A stretch of DNA of 48,521 nt from a virus. The notes below the pieces were generated by a model, which saw only the letters and a program-made list of their open reading frames with translations, did no database searches and was not told the origin of the DNA. The translations under genes and the position numbers were made by a program. Positions 13,169 to 20,503 of the stretch are shown here, piece by piece. The stretch lies in IMG/VR virus record IMGVR_UViG_3300010396_000015, positions 1 to 48,521 of that record; one strand, given 5' to 3'. How positions within the stretch are numbered: position 1 is the first letter of the stretch; each line of letters opens with the position of its first letter.

Positions 13169-15657
13169 GCCCCGACGGCCCACCTAATGCTAAGATCATG
13201 CTCGTCGGCGAAGCCCCTGGTGCTGAGGAGGAACGCTCTGGCAAGCCATTCCAAGGCGCCTCCGGCATGGAGCTCAATCGTATGCTCCAAGAGGCCGGCA
13301 TCACTCGCAGCGAATGCTTCGTAACCAACTGTGTCCGTGTCCGCCCTCCCGCCAACGACATCACCCAGTTCTTCGCCCAGTCTAAGAAGGAAATCACTAA
13401 TGCTCATATTAAACATCTGGGTCGCCATTGCCTTCCTGTCATTATGGACGGCTTGCATACTCTGGCTCGGGAGATTGATCTGGTCAGGCCGAGTATTATC
13501 GTGGCCTTGGGAGGAACCCCACTTTGGGCCCTCACCGGTAAAGAAGGAATCACCAAGTGGCGAGGGTCGATGCTCCGTACGTTGGTGTCCAGTTACAAGG
13601 TCATACCTACGTACCACCCCGCAGCAGTCCTCCGCCAATGGGAGTGGCGGTCAACCCTCGTCCACGACTTGCGCCGAGCAGCCCGATTCCGGGACGGTAC
13701 TGATTTTCCCGTTCCCAAGTGGAACTTCCAAATAAGGCCATCCTTCAATGACGCAACTATCATTCTCACTAATCTACGACATCGACTTGACTGTGGAGAA
13801 CGACTGCAACTCAGCTTTGACATCGAAACTCGAAGAGGACATATCGCATGTGCTGGTGTCTCATGGACAAGATTTGATGCGATCTGTATTCCGTTTATGT
13901 GTGTCGAAAGGAGTAGCGGTTTCTGGGGGGAAGCTGAGGAAGCGACTCTCGTCGATCTACTGTACCGATGCCTCACCCACCGAAACGCGTCAGTAATCGG
14001 CCAGAACATCCTCTACGACTCCCAGTACACCTGGCGGCATTGGCACTTCGTCCCCCGAGTAACCCAGGACACGATGATCTCTCAGCACGCTGTGTTCAGC
14101 GATCAGCCCAAGTCCCTTGCCCATCTCGCATCATTATACTGTGACTATTACGTCTACTGGAAAGACGAAGGAAAGAACTGGGATGCTAACCTCGGTGAAG
14201 ACCAGCTCTGGAATTACAACTGCCAGGATTGTGTTTATACCTATGAAGTCGCTGATACTTTACGCAGCATTGTGGAGAAGATGGAACTGGGGCCTGTTCA
14301 CACTGCGCAGCAACAAATGTTCTGGCCGGTTCTTAAGGCTATGCAACTTGGAATTCGGGTGGATACGGCTAAAAGATCCGAGCTAACCGCTGAAGTCCAA
14401 GAGGAAATCGCCAAGCGAGAGCAGTTCATCTACGACACTCTGGGGCATGACTTCAACGTCAACTCCCACGTCCAGATGAAGAAGCTCTTCTATGATGATC
14501 TCAAGCTCCCAGTCCAAATGACCCGAGCAAAGAAAGGAGTCGCCGGCCATGCTACACTTAACGATGAAGCGATGCAACGACTGGCAGACCGAGAACCCCT
14601 TATCCGCCCACTCGTTAGTGCAATTGCTGATATCAGAACCCTTGGGATATTTCTGGGTAACTTTCTATCCGCCCCGCTGGATACCGACGGTCGCATGCGG
14701 TGTGCCTATAACATCGGAGGATCTGCCTCAGGAGCAAGTGCTCCGAAAACCTATCGCTTGTCTAGTTCAGAATACGCCTTCGGATCAGGGACCAATCTTC
14801 AGAATATTCCCTCTGAGAAATCCAAGTCCGTGGCCAAGGCGGCAGCGCGAACTGGACTTAGTTTTCTCGGAGATCCCTATGGATTCCCGAACATTCGTAG
14901 TATGTTTATCCCAGATCCTGGATATATCTGGTTCGACGGAGATCTCGATCGCGCCGACCTTCAAGTGGTCGCCTGGGAGGCCGACGATGAGATGCTCAAG
15001 TCCGCCCTACGAATGGGCGCCGATATCCACCTAATGAACGCATTTGTCCTCCAAGGCAAAGACCCTCCCCCACTCGAGGAGCTAGTAGAAAACCATGACC
15101 GATACAGAGACCATCGCGGCCCTCGCAAAGCTCTTCGAGAGTTTTCCAAAACCTTCTGCCACGGAACCAATTACGGCGGAAGCGCAAGGACTATGGCAGC
15201 AAATACTGGTCGGACTGTCCACGAAGTTGACCGAGCCCAGCACATCTGGTTTGGTGCGCATCCTGGTATTAAGCAATGGCACGATCGAATTAAGCAGCAG
15301 GTCACTAAATATCACTTTGTCCAAAACACCTTCGGATACCAGTGGAGGATCTTTGGTCGTGTCGATTCAATTATCCCTGAAGCCATCGCTTGGATTCCCC
15401 AGTCTACTGTTTCCATCGTAATCAACAAGATCTGGCTAGCGATCTACAACCAAGTCCCCGAGGTTCAAGTCCTTGCCCAGGTCCATGATTCCCTTAATGG
15501 ACAATTTCCCAAGTCCATGATACAATCCACCCCGCACAAAATCATGGAGGCCTCCCGAGTGGTAGTCCCATATCCAGACCCACTGGTTATACCCTTCAAC
15601 CTTAAGTTCTCCACTACATCATGGGGGCAGTGTGAGGAACTTTCCAAACTGGCTTAA
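13153..15657 (+). CDS. Uracil-DNA glycosylase (family 4/5)-family A DNA polymerase fusion
   Basis: An 834-residue replicative polymerase with an extra repair domain. Residues 1-180: UDG with VGEAPG (18-23), SGKPFQGASG and TYHPAAVLR (153-161). Residues about 215-370: 3'-5' exonuclease with Exo I FDIET (D223, E225), Exo II NILYDS (D289) and Exo III YNCQD (D359). Residues about 380-834: PolA domain with motif A DLDRADLQVVA (597-607), motif B R662-K666-Y674-G675 and motif C VHDS (777-780). Three hallmark positions differ from E. coli Pol I: Glu710 is Asp602, Phe762 is His670, and Glu883 is Ser780. Metal ligands D597 and D779 are kept. The UDG part could remove uracil during copying. It overlaps the next gene by 26 bp. 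Confidence 0.95.
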   Translation: MPIEVGPDGPPNAKIMLVGEAPGAEEERSGKPFQGASGMELNRMLQEAGITRSECFVTNCVRVRPPANDITQFFAQSKKEITNAHIKHLGRHCLPVIMDGLHTLAREIDLVRPSIIVALGGTPLWALTGKEGITKWRGSMLRTLVSSYKVIPTYHPAAVLRQWEWRSTLVHDLRRAARFRDGTDFPVPKWNFQIRPSFNDATIILTNLRHRLDCGERLQLSFDIETRRGHIACAGVSWTRFDAICIPFMCVERSSGFWGEAEEATLVDLLYRCLTHRNASVIGQNILYDSQYTWRHWHFVPRVTQDTMISQHAVFSDQPKSLAHLASLYCDYYVYWKDEGKNWDANLGEDQLWNYNCQDCVYTYEVADTLRSIVEKMELGPVHTAQQQMFWPVLKAMQLGIRVDTAKRSELTAEVQEEIAKREQFIYDTLGHDFNVNSHVQMKKLFYDDLKLPVQMTRAKKGVAGHATLNDEAMQRLADREPLIRPLVSAIADIRTLGIFLGNFLSAPLDTDGRMRCAYNIGGSASGASAPKTYRLSSSEYAFGSGTNLQNIPSEKSKSVAKAAARTGLSFLGDPYGFPNIRSMFIPDPGYIWFDGDLDRADLQVVAWEADDEMLKSALRMGADIHLMNAFVLQGKDPPPLEELVENHDRYRDHRGPRKALREFSKTFCHGTNYGGSARTMAANTGRTVHEVDRAQHIWFGAHPGIKQWHDRIKQQVTKYHFVQNTFGYQWRIFGRVDSIIPEAIAWIPQSTVSIVINKIWLAIYNQVPEVQVLAQVHDSLNGQFPKSMIQSTPHKIMEASRVVVPYPDPLVIPFNLKFSTTSWGQCEELSKLA

Positions 15658-16861
15658 TGCCTATATAGAATATGCAAAGTTTTCAGAAGCTCCAAGGCGA
15701 ATGCACTTCTGGTCTGGCGTGTCCGCTATTGCCGGAGCGCTGCGCCGTCGAGTATGGATCGACATGGGATACTTCAAGTGGCACGCGAACCATTATATTG
15801 TCTTCGTCGCTCCTCCTGGAATTGTCTCCAAGTCGACTACAGTTTCTATCGCGATGTCGCTCCTGCGAAAGGTGCCTGGTGTTAAATTTGGCCCCGACGT
15901 GGTTACGTGGCCGGCTCTGGTTACAGGCTTTGCTGAGGCTTCTGAGTTATTTGAATTCAACTCAGAATGGTATACTCAATGCGCGCTTACGTTGGAAAGC
16001 TCAGAGTTTGGTAATCTGGTTAATCCGCAAGATCGTGAGATGATTGACTTGCTCGTCAACCTTTGGGACGCAAAGCAAGGCGAGTTCAAAAAGATCACCA
16101 AAGGCTCTGGCACAGATACCGTCGAGAATCCCTGGATCAACCTCATCGCCTGCACCACTCCCGCGTGGATCGCAGGGAATTTCCCCGAGTACGTGATCGG
16201 CGGCGGGTTTACTTCCCGTTGCTTGTTCGTCTACGCCGAGGAAAAGGAGCGTTTCGTTGCGTACCCATCCCAGCACATCCCAGCGGGCCAGAGAGCCCAG
16301 GCTGACCTCCTCGTCCAGGACCTCGAGCACATTGCCACCAACCTCATGGGGCCGTATACCATTTCAGACGAGGGAATGGAATGGGGAGAGGTCTGGTATA
16401 AACACCACTATGATCACCCGCCCGAGCTTTTACAAGATGAAAGGTTTGGCGGATATCTGGCTCGAAAGCAGACCCACCTCCACAAGTTGGCGATGGTGAT
16501 CGCTGCGGCCCAGCGAGACCTAATGGAGATAACCGTCGAGGATCTCTCTACCGCCGGCACCATGATCGACGACCTGGAAAAAGACATGCCCAAGGTCTTT
16601 TCCAAGATCGGGCGGACAACCCAATCCATCCAAGCCGAGCGCTTGATTAAGTTCGTTCGTAAGAATAAACTTGTATCTTACGACCATGCTTACCAGCATG
16701 TCTACGAGCATTTCCCCTTGCTCCGGGATTACTCCAGCGTCTTCGACGGAGCCGTTCGGGCGGGATATATCCAGATAATCAACACTGACCGAGGGCTGAT
16801 GGTGGCACCGAAGGATATAGATGATTCTCTACGTGGTATTCCATCGGCGAATCCCACGTAG
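15632..16861 (+). CDS. DUF3987-type P-loop protein (putative replicative helicase)
   Basis: A 409-residue protein from GTG 15632. N-terminus NWLNAYIEYAKFSEAPRRMH and FWSGVSAIAGALRRRVWID match the DUF3987 primase-helicase-like family of phages and plasmids. The P-loop is atypical: APPGIVSKSTT (60-70), with Ser in place of the Gly before Lys. A LESSEFGNL strand and the GFTSRCLFVYAE segment also fit the family. It likely moves on DNA beside the polymerase, with which it is translationally coupled. The last gene of the plus-strand operon, its 3' end encodes the 12-bp hairpin at 16825-16865. Confidence 0.8.
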   Translation: MRNFPNWLNAYIEYAKFSEAPRRMHFWSGVSAIAGALRRRVWIDMGYFKWHANHYIVFVAPPGIVSKSTTVSIAMSLLRKVPGVKFGPDVVTWPALVTGFAEASELFEFNSEWYTQCALTLESSEFGNLVNPQDREMIDLLVNLWDAKQGEFKKITKGSGTDTVENPWINLIACTTPAWIAGNFPEYVIGGGFTSRCLFVYAEEKERFVAYPSQHIPAGQRAQADLLVQDLEHIATNLMGPYTISDEGMEWGEVWYKHHYDHPPELLQDERFGGYLARKQTHLHKLAMVIAAAQRDLMEITVEDLSTAGTMIDDLEKDMPKVFSKIGRTTQSIQAERLIKFVRKNKLVSYDHAYQHVYEHFPLLRDYSSVFDGAVRAGYIQIINTDRGLMVAPKDIDDSLRGIPSANPT

Positions 16862-16865
16862 AGAA
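16825..16865. repeat. Hairpin element A at the convergent junction (possible bidirectional terminator)
   Basis: TTCTCTACGTGG (16825-16836) and CCACGTAGAGAA (16854-16865) are perfect inverted arms with a 17-nt loop holding ATCGGCGAAT. It spans the stop codon of the last plus-strand gene and lies 5 bp before the end of the last minus-strand gene. The central 31 bp match the hairpin at 32079-32113 (read on the minus strand) at 27 of 31 positions, loop included. The right part recurs at 48346-48392. No T-run follows on either strand. Confidence 0.8.
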
Positions 16866-16870
16866 CCCCC

Positions 16871-17335
16871 TCAGTTTACCCTATTATAACTCCACCCGTC
16901 GGCGGACAAGATCACTGCCAACATCACCGGAGTGATCTTGTTCAATGGCTGCCAGAGCTCATTAATAACCCCACCTACTTCCAGGCAGGCGGCAACCAAC
17001 TCCGAGCAGAACCAGCAATCATCCTCTCGCCAGTCCCGATTGGTAACAAAGGCGAGAATTGCTAGGTGATCGTATTTCTTATTGATTTGCTTGTAAGCAT
17101 AGCGATAAACCTCGAACGCTTGTTCCCCGCTGACCTCCTTGCTAAACACCCAGCGGGTAGTAGTGCCCAGGTAATTTCCTGGCCTCGCTTGTACTCCGCC
17201 GTCGGTCCGAGCCCCGAGCAGCGTATGGTTCGGCATAACCAGGTCCGCATGACTCAAACGCCCAGCGGAGAACCAGCTGATCCCTTTCGAGATCAGCCCG
17301 GTTCCTTGCGCTAGGCTAACCTCTAGCCGCGTCAT
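16871..17335 (-). CDS. Permuted NlpC/P60-like (YiiX/YebB) cysteine hydrolase
   Basis: A 154-residue protein. The circularly permuted papain fold shows LSHADLVMP with His29, LLGARTDGGVQARP, and DDCWFCSELVAACLE with nucleophile Cys110. Members of this group cleave amide bonds in peptidoglycan, lipids or proteins. At the end of the lysis cassette it may be a second cell-wall enzyme or a virion-associated hydrolase. No signal peptide is seen, although LISKGISWFSAG is mildly hydrophobic. The ATGA overlap with the upstream gene fixes the start. Last gene of the late operon. Confidence 0.75.
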   Translation of the reverse strand: MTRLEVSLAQGTGLISKGISWFSAGRLSHADLVMPNHTLLGARTDGGVQARPGNYLGTTTRWVFSKEVSGEQAFEVYRYAYKQINKKYDHLAILAFVTNRDWREDDCWFCSELVAACLEVGGVINELWQPLNKITPVMLAVILSADGWSYNRVN

Positions 17336-17682
17336 CCAACCTGCCCTACTCCCGCACTCGGCGGCGGAGCAACCACTCCCCCACTCACCGGCGGATTCAC
17401 CACTGGCGGATTCGCCACGGCCTTAGCCATCAAGGCCTGTACCTTCCCCACCACGAGGGAGGCCAGCTGCCCTTCCAGTGCACCCAAGGCATTCGGTGCC
17501 GCTGCAATAAGGCTCACCCGGAACTGCAACCAGGCCATTGCTTCCTTAAGCGGATCGCCGTTCGCCCCTTCCACCGCCGTCCCAAAGGTCACAATCGCCG
17601 GACCAAAGGTAGTCAGTGCATCGTTCTCCGCCAGTACCAGGATTGCCTTGCCAGCTGCCTCAAGATCTGTTCCAAAAGTCAT
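17332..17682 (-). CDS. Small phage protein, unknown
   Basis: A 116-residue Ala/Val-rich protein: MTFGTDLEAAGKAILVLAEN, an amphipathic middle (AMAWLQFRVSLIAAAPNALG) and a Pro-rich tail (NPPVVNPPVSGGVVAPPPSA). It lies between the holin-like gene and the hydrolase with ATGA overlaps on both sides. Possibly a lysis-associated or virion protein; no family motif is seen. Confidence 0.6.
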   Translation of the reverse strand: MTFGTDLEAAGKAILVLAENDALTTFGPAIVTFGTAVEGANGDPLKEAMAWLQFRVSLIAAAPNALGALEGQLASLVVGKVQALMAKAVANPPVVNPPVSGGVVAPPPSAGVGQVG

Positions 17683-17903
17683 TTCATAACCCCTTGCCCG
17701 TTTGGGCTTTCCATACCATTACTACCAAACAGCGAGTGGGCGGCGACACCAATTGCAGCCGTTAATCCACCCGACACCCCAATCACGATATCCTTGGACT
17801 CTGCAGTTATATTCCCTGGATGCAAGAGCAATACCATAGAGATAGTTGACAGAGCTGTCACCACAGCCAGACCAAAGACTAATTGTGCCAGTACCTTATC
17901 CAC
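17679..17903 (-). CDS. Putative holin
   Basis: A 74-residue protein with two hydrophobic helices (about 5-26, LAQLVFGLAVVTALSTISMVL, and 38-59, KDIVIGVSGGLTAAIGVAAH) and a polar C-terminus, the size and layout of a class II holin. The start is set at GTG 17903 because GGAGACC lies 5 bp upstream; the frame is open back to 18023 but that part overlaps the preceding gene. Holins form the inner-membrane holes that let the endolysin out. The endolysin gene is 500 bp upstream in the same operon. It overlaps the previous gene by 8 bp. Confidence 0.6.
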   Translation of the reverse strand: MDKVLAQLVFGLAVVTALSTISMVLLLHPGNITAESKDIVIGVSGGLTAAIGVAAHSLFGSNGMESPNGQGVMK

Positions 17904-18171
17904 CGAAAGGTCTCCATTTAAGATGAACCTCAAAGGTATTTGTACCAAAGTCACCAGCGTTAATGCTCGAGATATGCCGGCCTTCCAAGGCAAAGCTAAG
18001 CTTCTTCCCCAGCGGATACTCAACGCCCGCCTCCACGATCCCGTAAGGATTATCCACTACATTAATATCATACCGCCAGTACACATACGTCGGCGGAGGC
18101 ATTGGATGGTCCTGCACCCAGCCAACTCCTCCTGATAAAAAGATCCCATGCAGGAACAATAGCCAGTTCAT
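17896..18171 (-). CDS. Small secreted, outer-membrane-type beta protein
   Basis: A 91-residue protein. The hydrophobic N-terminus (MNWLLFLHGIFLSGGVGW) resembles a signal peptide without a lipobox Cys. The rest alternates as beta strands: GIVEAGVEYPLGKKLSFALE, GRHISSINAGDFGTN and TFEVHLKWRPFGG. The [GS]xHISS...G-N-EV-L-W-PF pattern occurs in other phage proteins of lysis regions. It may be an outer-membrane-associated lysis factor in place of an o-spanin. Coupled by ATGA to the upstream gene. Confidence 0.55.
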   Translation of the reverse strand: MNWLLFLHGIFLSGGVGWVQDHPMPPPTYVYWRYDINVVDNPYGIVEAGVEYPLGKKLSFALEGRHISSINAGDFGTNTFEVHLKWRPFGG

Positions 18172-18422
18172 TTCTCTTCCCTGTGTAACACAACGTTCAA
18201 GATATCCCTGTGCAGTTGATCTAGCCGTTTTGTGTTCGCCTCGTGGTGGGTTGATAGCTGTAACGACAGCTCCCTGATGGTAGCCGATAGTTTATCAATC
18301 GATGAATCCACTTCGCTCTTATCAGCCTTCCCTGATATCTTCAGCGCCAACCACCCCACAAACGTCACAATCGGCAGCATCAACAAATGCAGCCAGTTCA
18401 GCCCAGTTGTTTGCTCTGACAT
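18168..18422 (-). CDS. TM plus coiled-coil protein, i-spanin-like
   Basis: An 84-residue protein from ATG 18422 (GTG 18425 is directly before it; GGAGGTG upstream serves both). Residues about 10-30 (WLHLLMLPIVTFVGWLALKI) form one transmembrane helix, followed by a long coiled coil (SSIDKLSATIRELSLQL to HREEK). This N-in, periplasmic coiled-coil layout is that of Rz-type inner-membrane spanins, though shorter than lambda Rz. It overlaps the endolysin stop codon. Confidence 0.55.
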   Translation of the reverse strand: MSEQTTGLNWLHLLMLPIVTFVGWLALKISGKADKSEVDSSIDKLSATIRELSLQLSTHHEANTKRLDQLHRDILNVVLHREEK

Positions 18423-18766
18423 CACTCTACACCTCCCCAGGTTAAGGAGAAGTGATCAGCGTCAGTCCGCCGGAAGTCTCCACCCCACCTGGCCAAGGTA
18501 TGCATGGATTTCCACTTGTCCCCCAAGGGCTGGTAGTCTGCTTTCCCCACAGTAAGTACCCCGTCCTTAAACAGGTTAAGATCAATTGCCAGACGTTCAG
18601 TATGAAGAGAATGTGTAACCCCAGCACCTTTCGCTGCCTGGATCTCCGCTTCCTCTGGGCTTCGCCAAGCCTCGCTAAACGTAAGCTCATACCCCTCGGC
18701 ATAAGCCCATTCGATAAACTGCGCGATCAGTTTAACGAATAGACTCTGCTGTTCTCTCAGGGTCAT
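18422..18766 (-). CDS. Endolysin, M15 family L-Ala-D-Glu / D-Ala-D-Ala peptidase
   Basis: A 114-residue protein with the M15 zinc-peptidase signature: SEAWRSPEEAE, then THSLHTERLAIDLNLF giving His55 and Asp62, and DADHFSL giving His105, the three zinc ligands. It cuts the peptide part of peptidoglycan at lysis. It has no signal peptide, so it needs the holin. Size is typical of the short phage M15 endolysins. It lies in a lysis cassette with a spanin-like and a holin-like gene. Confidence 0.92.
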   Translation of the reverse strand: MTLREQQSLFVKLIAQFIEWAYAEGYELTFSEAWRSPEEAEIQAAKGAGVTHSLHTERLAIDLNLFKDGVLTVGKADYQPLGDKWKSMHTLARWGGDFRRTDADHFSLTWGGVE

Positions 18767-18769
18767 GTG

Positions 18770-18949
18770 CTAGGCCTTTGGTGTGGGCGGAGCCGGCGGC
18801 GGAGTCTTCGGACGCTTCGCCGGGGGTAGGGCGGCGGCCTGGACTTGGGTAGCGATCTTGTTCAAGATATTCGCCACGTCCACATACCGGCCGACGGCCA
18901 GATGGTTAATCACCACATCAATCTCAGCTTTCTCTAGGTTGATTTGCAT
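18770..18949 (-). CDS. Small helical phage protein with Pro-rich tail
   Basis: A 59-residue ORF starting at ATG 18949, one base after the stop of the upstream gene, with AGGA nine bases before. An in-frame ATG at 18976 would overlap the upstream gene and lacks a ribosome-binding site. Helical NLEKAEIDVVINHLAVGRY, then DVANILNKIATQVQAA and a basic/Pro tail (AKRPKTPPPAPPTPKA). Similar small proteins lie before lysis genes in other podophages; function unknown. Confidence 0.55.
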   Translation of the reverse strand: MQINLEKAEIDVVINHLAVGRYVDVANILNKIATQVQAAALPPAKRPKTPPPAPPTPKA

Positions 18950-18950
18950 G

Positions 18951-19853
18951 TCAAGTGTATCCTGTAATGAGACCATTAACTACTGTCATCGTGTGGCCTG
19001 TGCCGAAGGAAACTGATCCAGTGAACCCGGCGGTAAACCACTGTGTCTGGCCAGCCGACCCACCACTGACCATCGGCGCACCAACTGGACCGTACCCTCC
19101 TCCTGTATTCCCAATACATCCGTATAAGAATATCTGCATCGGCTGCGAACCAGCACTCGGCGCTCCAAACGCGATAAAGTCCGCCATGATGTTCGTGTGG
19201 GAGATGTCCGAACCATTCGACATGCGAACAACCCCAGACGTGCCGTGCAACGTAGTCGAGGTTAAGTGTATCGTCGCACCGCCAGAGCCAACCTCTCCTG
19301 CAATAATATGCACATCCCCAGGAATCCCCAAGGCATTGGTGGCGTTACCACCTTGCACAACCGTCAGTCCACCAGAGCCATTCAGTGACGTACCACCCTG
19401 CAACTGCAGCGTCCCGCCAACTCCCCCAAAGCTCCCACCACCGATCAACCAGAGCAACCCACCATTCGCAGTCCCTGCGCCTTGGGTCTCTCCCGCAGTG
19501 ATGATGATGGTATTCCCAGGCGTGATGTTATCAAACGCTTGGTCAGTGATCAGACACGCAGTAATCGCCGTCCCACCACCTCCCCCCGAGCCTAGCAAAA
19601 ACGCCGCCCCAGGGGTACCAGTTGGATTCGGCAGGTTGGTCCCCACGATAAAGTTCGCACTCGCCTGCAGCGACTGCCCGGGGCCAGTGAACTGCAAGTA
19701 CCCTGAGTTAAACGTCGGGCTGTAAACTCCCTTCGCCGCGATCCCCAGGATCTGATCCACCGTCATCCCGACATCAACTCCAGCTTGCAATCCCCAGAGA
19801 ATTTCATTCCCTGTTGGAGTGGAAGCAGCTGGCAATTGGCTTAGATTTGGCAT
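18951..19853 (-). CDS. Fibre-like virion protein, Gly/Thr-rich beta repeats
   Basis: A 300-residue, low-charge, Gly/Thr/Ser/Ala-rich protein. N-terminal LSQLPAASTPTGNEILWG and VDVGMTVDQILG resemble the N-terminal anchor part of phage tail fibre proteins. The body has beta-like repeats (NIVGT, TIIITAG, TLQLQGG, GDVHIIAGE, TIHLTSTT). It may be a tail appendage. TAATG coupling with the upstream gene. Confidence 0.6.
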   Translation of the reverse strand: MPNLSQLPAASTPTGNEILWGLQAGVDVGMTVDQILGIAAKGVYSPTFNSGYLQFTGPGQSLQASANFIVGTNLPNPTGTPGAAFLLGSGGGGGTAITACLITDQAFDNITPGNTIIITAGETQGAGTANGGLLWLIGGGSFGGVGGTLQLQGGTSLNGSGGLTVVQGGNATNALGIPGDVHIIAGEVGSGGATIHLTSTTLHGTSGVVRMSNGSDISHTNIMADFIAFGAPSAGSQPMQIFLYGCIGNTGGGYGPVGAPMVSGGSAGQTQWFTAGFTGSVSFGTGHTMTVVNGLITGYT

Positions 19854-20503
19854 TAGAGATTCATCCCTAGTATAATCATTGGATCTGTTCCGCCGACGAC
19901 CGACTGCCCCGCAGCCACCGATACAATCACTGTAGCAATCGCCTGGCCGCCGAGGTTATCTTTAACCAAGGCTTGTGCTATCCCGTTGGAGAGTGGGATC
20001 AAGCTTGTAAAGAACGTAGCAATGGCATTCGGAGAGTCGATCGTGATATTCGTCCCGCCGGCCAGCCAACTCCACTGCACCGATGTAACCACCACCCAGC
20101 TCGGGATAATCAACACCACCAGGGGACTCGCATACCCCGATATGGTGGTCATATCCGCGCCACCAGCCGTGGTCATATCCGCGCTGTAGACCGTGGTCAT
20201 CGGCAGGCCAGTGCCGTACACGCAGACCACTGGGTCTGGCAACGCTATACAAGGAAACGTCGGCTCGATCTGTTTAAAGAGATTCGTCTCTGGCTGAGCC
20301 CAGGGAACGGTCATCACATCCTTAACATTCCGCACGAAGTCCTGAGGCTGCCTCGGCTCGTTATGCTCTGGGCATCGATACATCCCCTGCCAGTTCCTCT
20401 CCATCGTTGAGGCTTTACGCTTGCGCCCGCACATCGAGCAGGCGGCATTGAAGTCCCCTGGAGCCCAATAGTCTGCTCGTCCCTTTACCACCGGACTACC
20501 CAT
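19853..20503 (-). CDS. Virion-associated protein with N-terminal zinc ribbon
   Basis: A 216-residue protein. The first 75 residues (RADYWAPGDFNAACSMCGRK, then MYRCPEHNEPRQPQDFVRNV) hold a CxxC...CPEH zinc ribbon and a QPQDFVR segment that I recognise from late-region proteins of several podophages. The C-terminal part is beta-rich and contains IPSWVVVTSVQWSW and repeated Val/Ile strands, like an Ig-type fold. Overlaps the ATP-grasp gene by 8 bp, with AAGGGG upstream. Likely a minor structural protein. Confidence 0.65.
   Translation of the reverse strand: MGSPVVKGRADYWAPGDFNAACSMCGRKRKASTMERNWQGMYRCPEHNEPRQPQDFVRNVKDVMTVPWAQPETNLFKQIEPTFPCIALPDPVVCVYGTGLPMTTVYSADMTTAGGADMTTISGYASPLVVLIIPSWVVVTSVQWSWLAGGTNITIDSPNAIATFFTSLIPLSNGIAQALVKDNLGGQAIATVIVSVAAGQSVVGGTDPMIILGMNL

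Noticed and set aside
17679-18023. 114-residue version of the holin starting at TTG 18023
   Set aside because: It would overlap the upstream secreted protein by 128 bp, while GTG 17903 has GGAGACC upstream and yields a typical two-helix holin.
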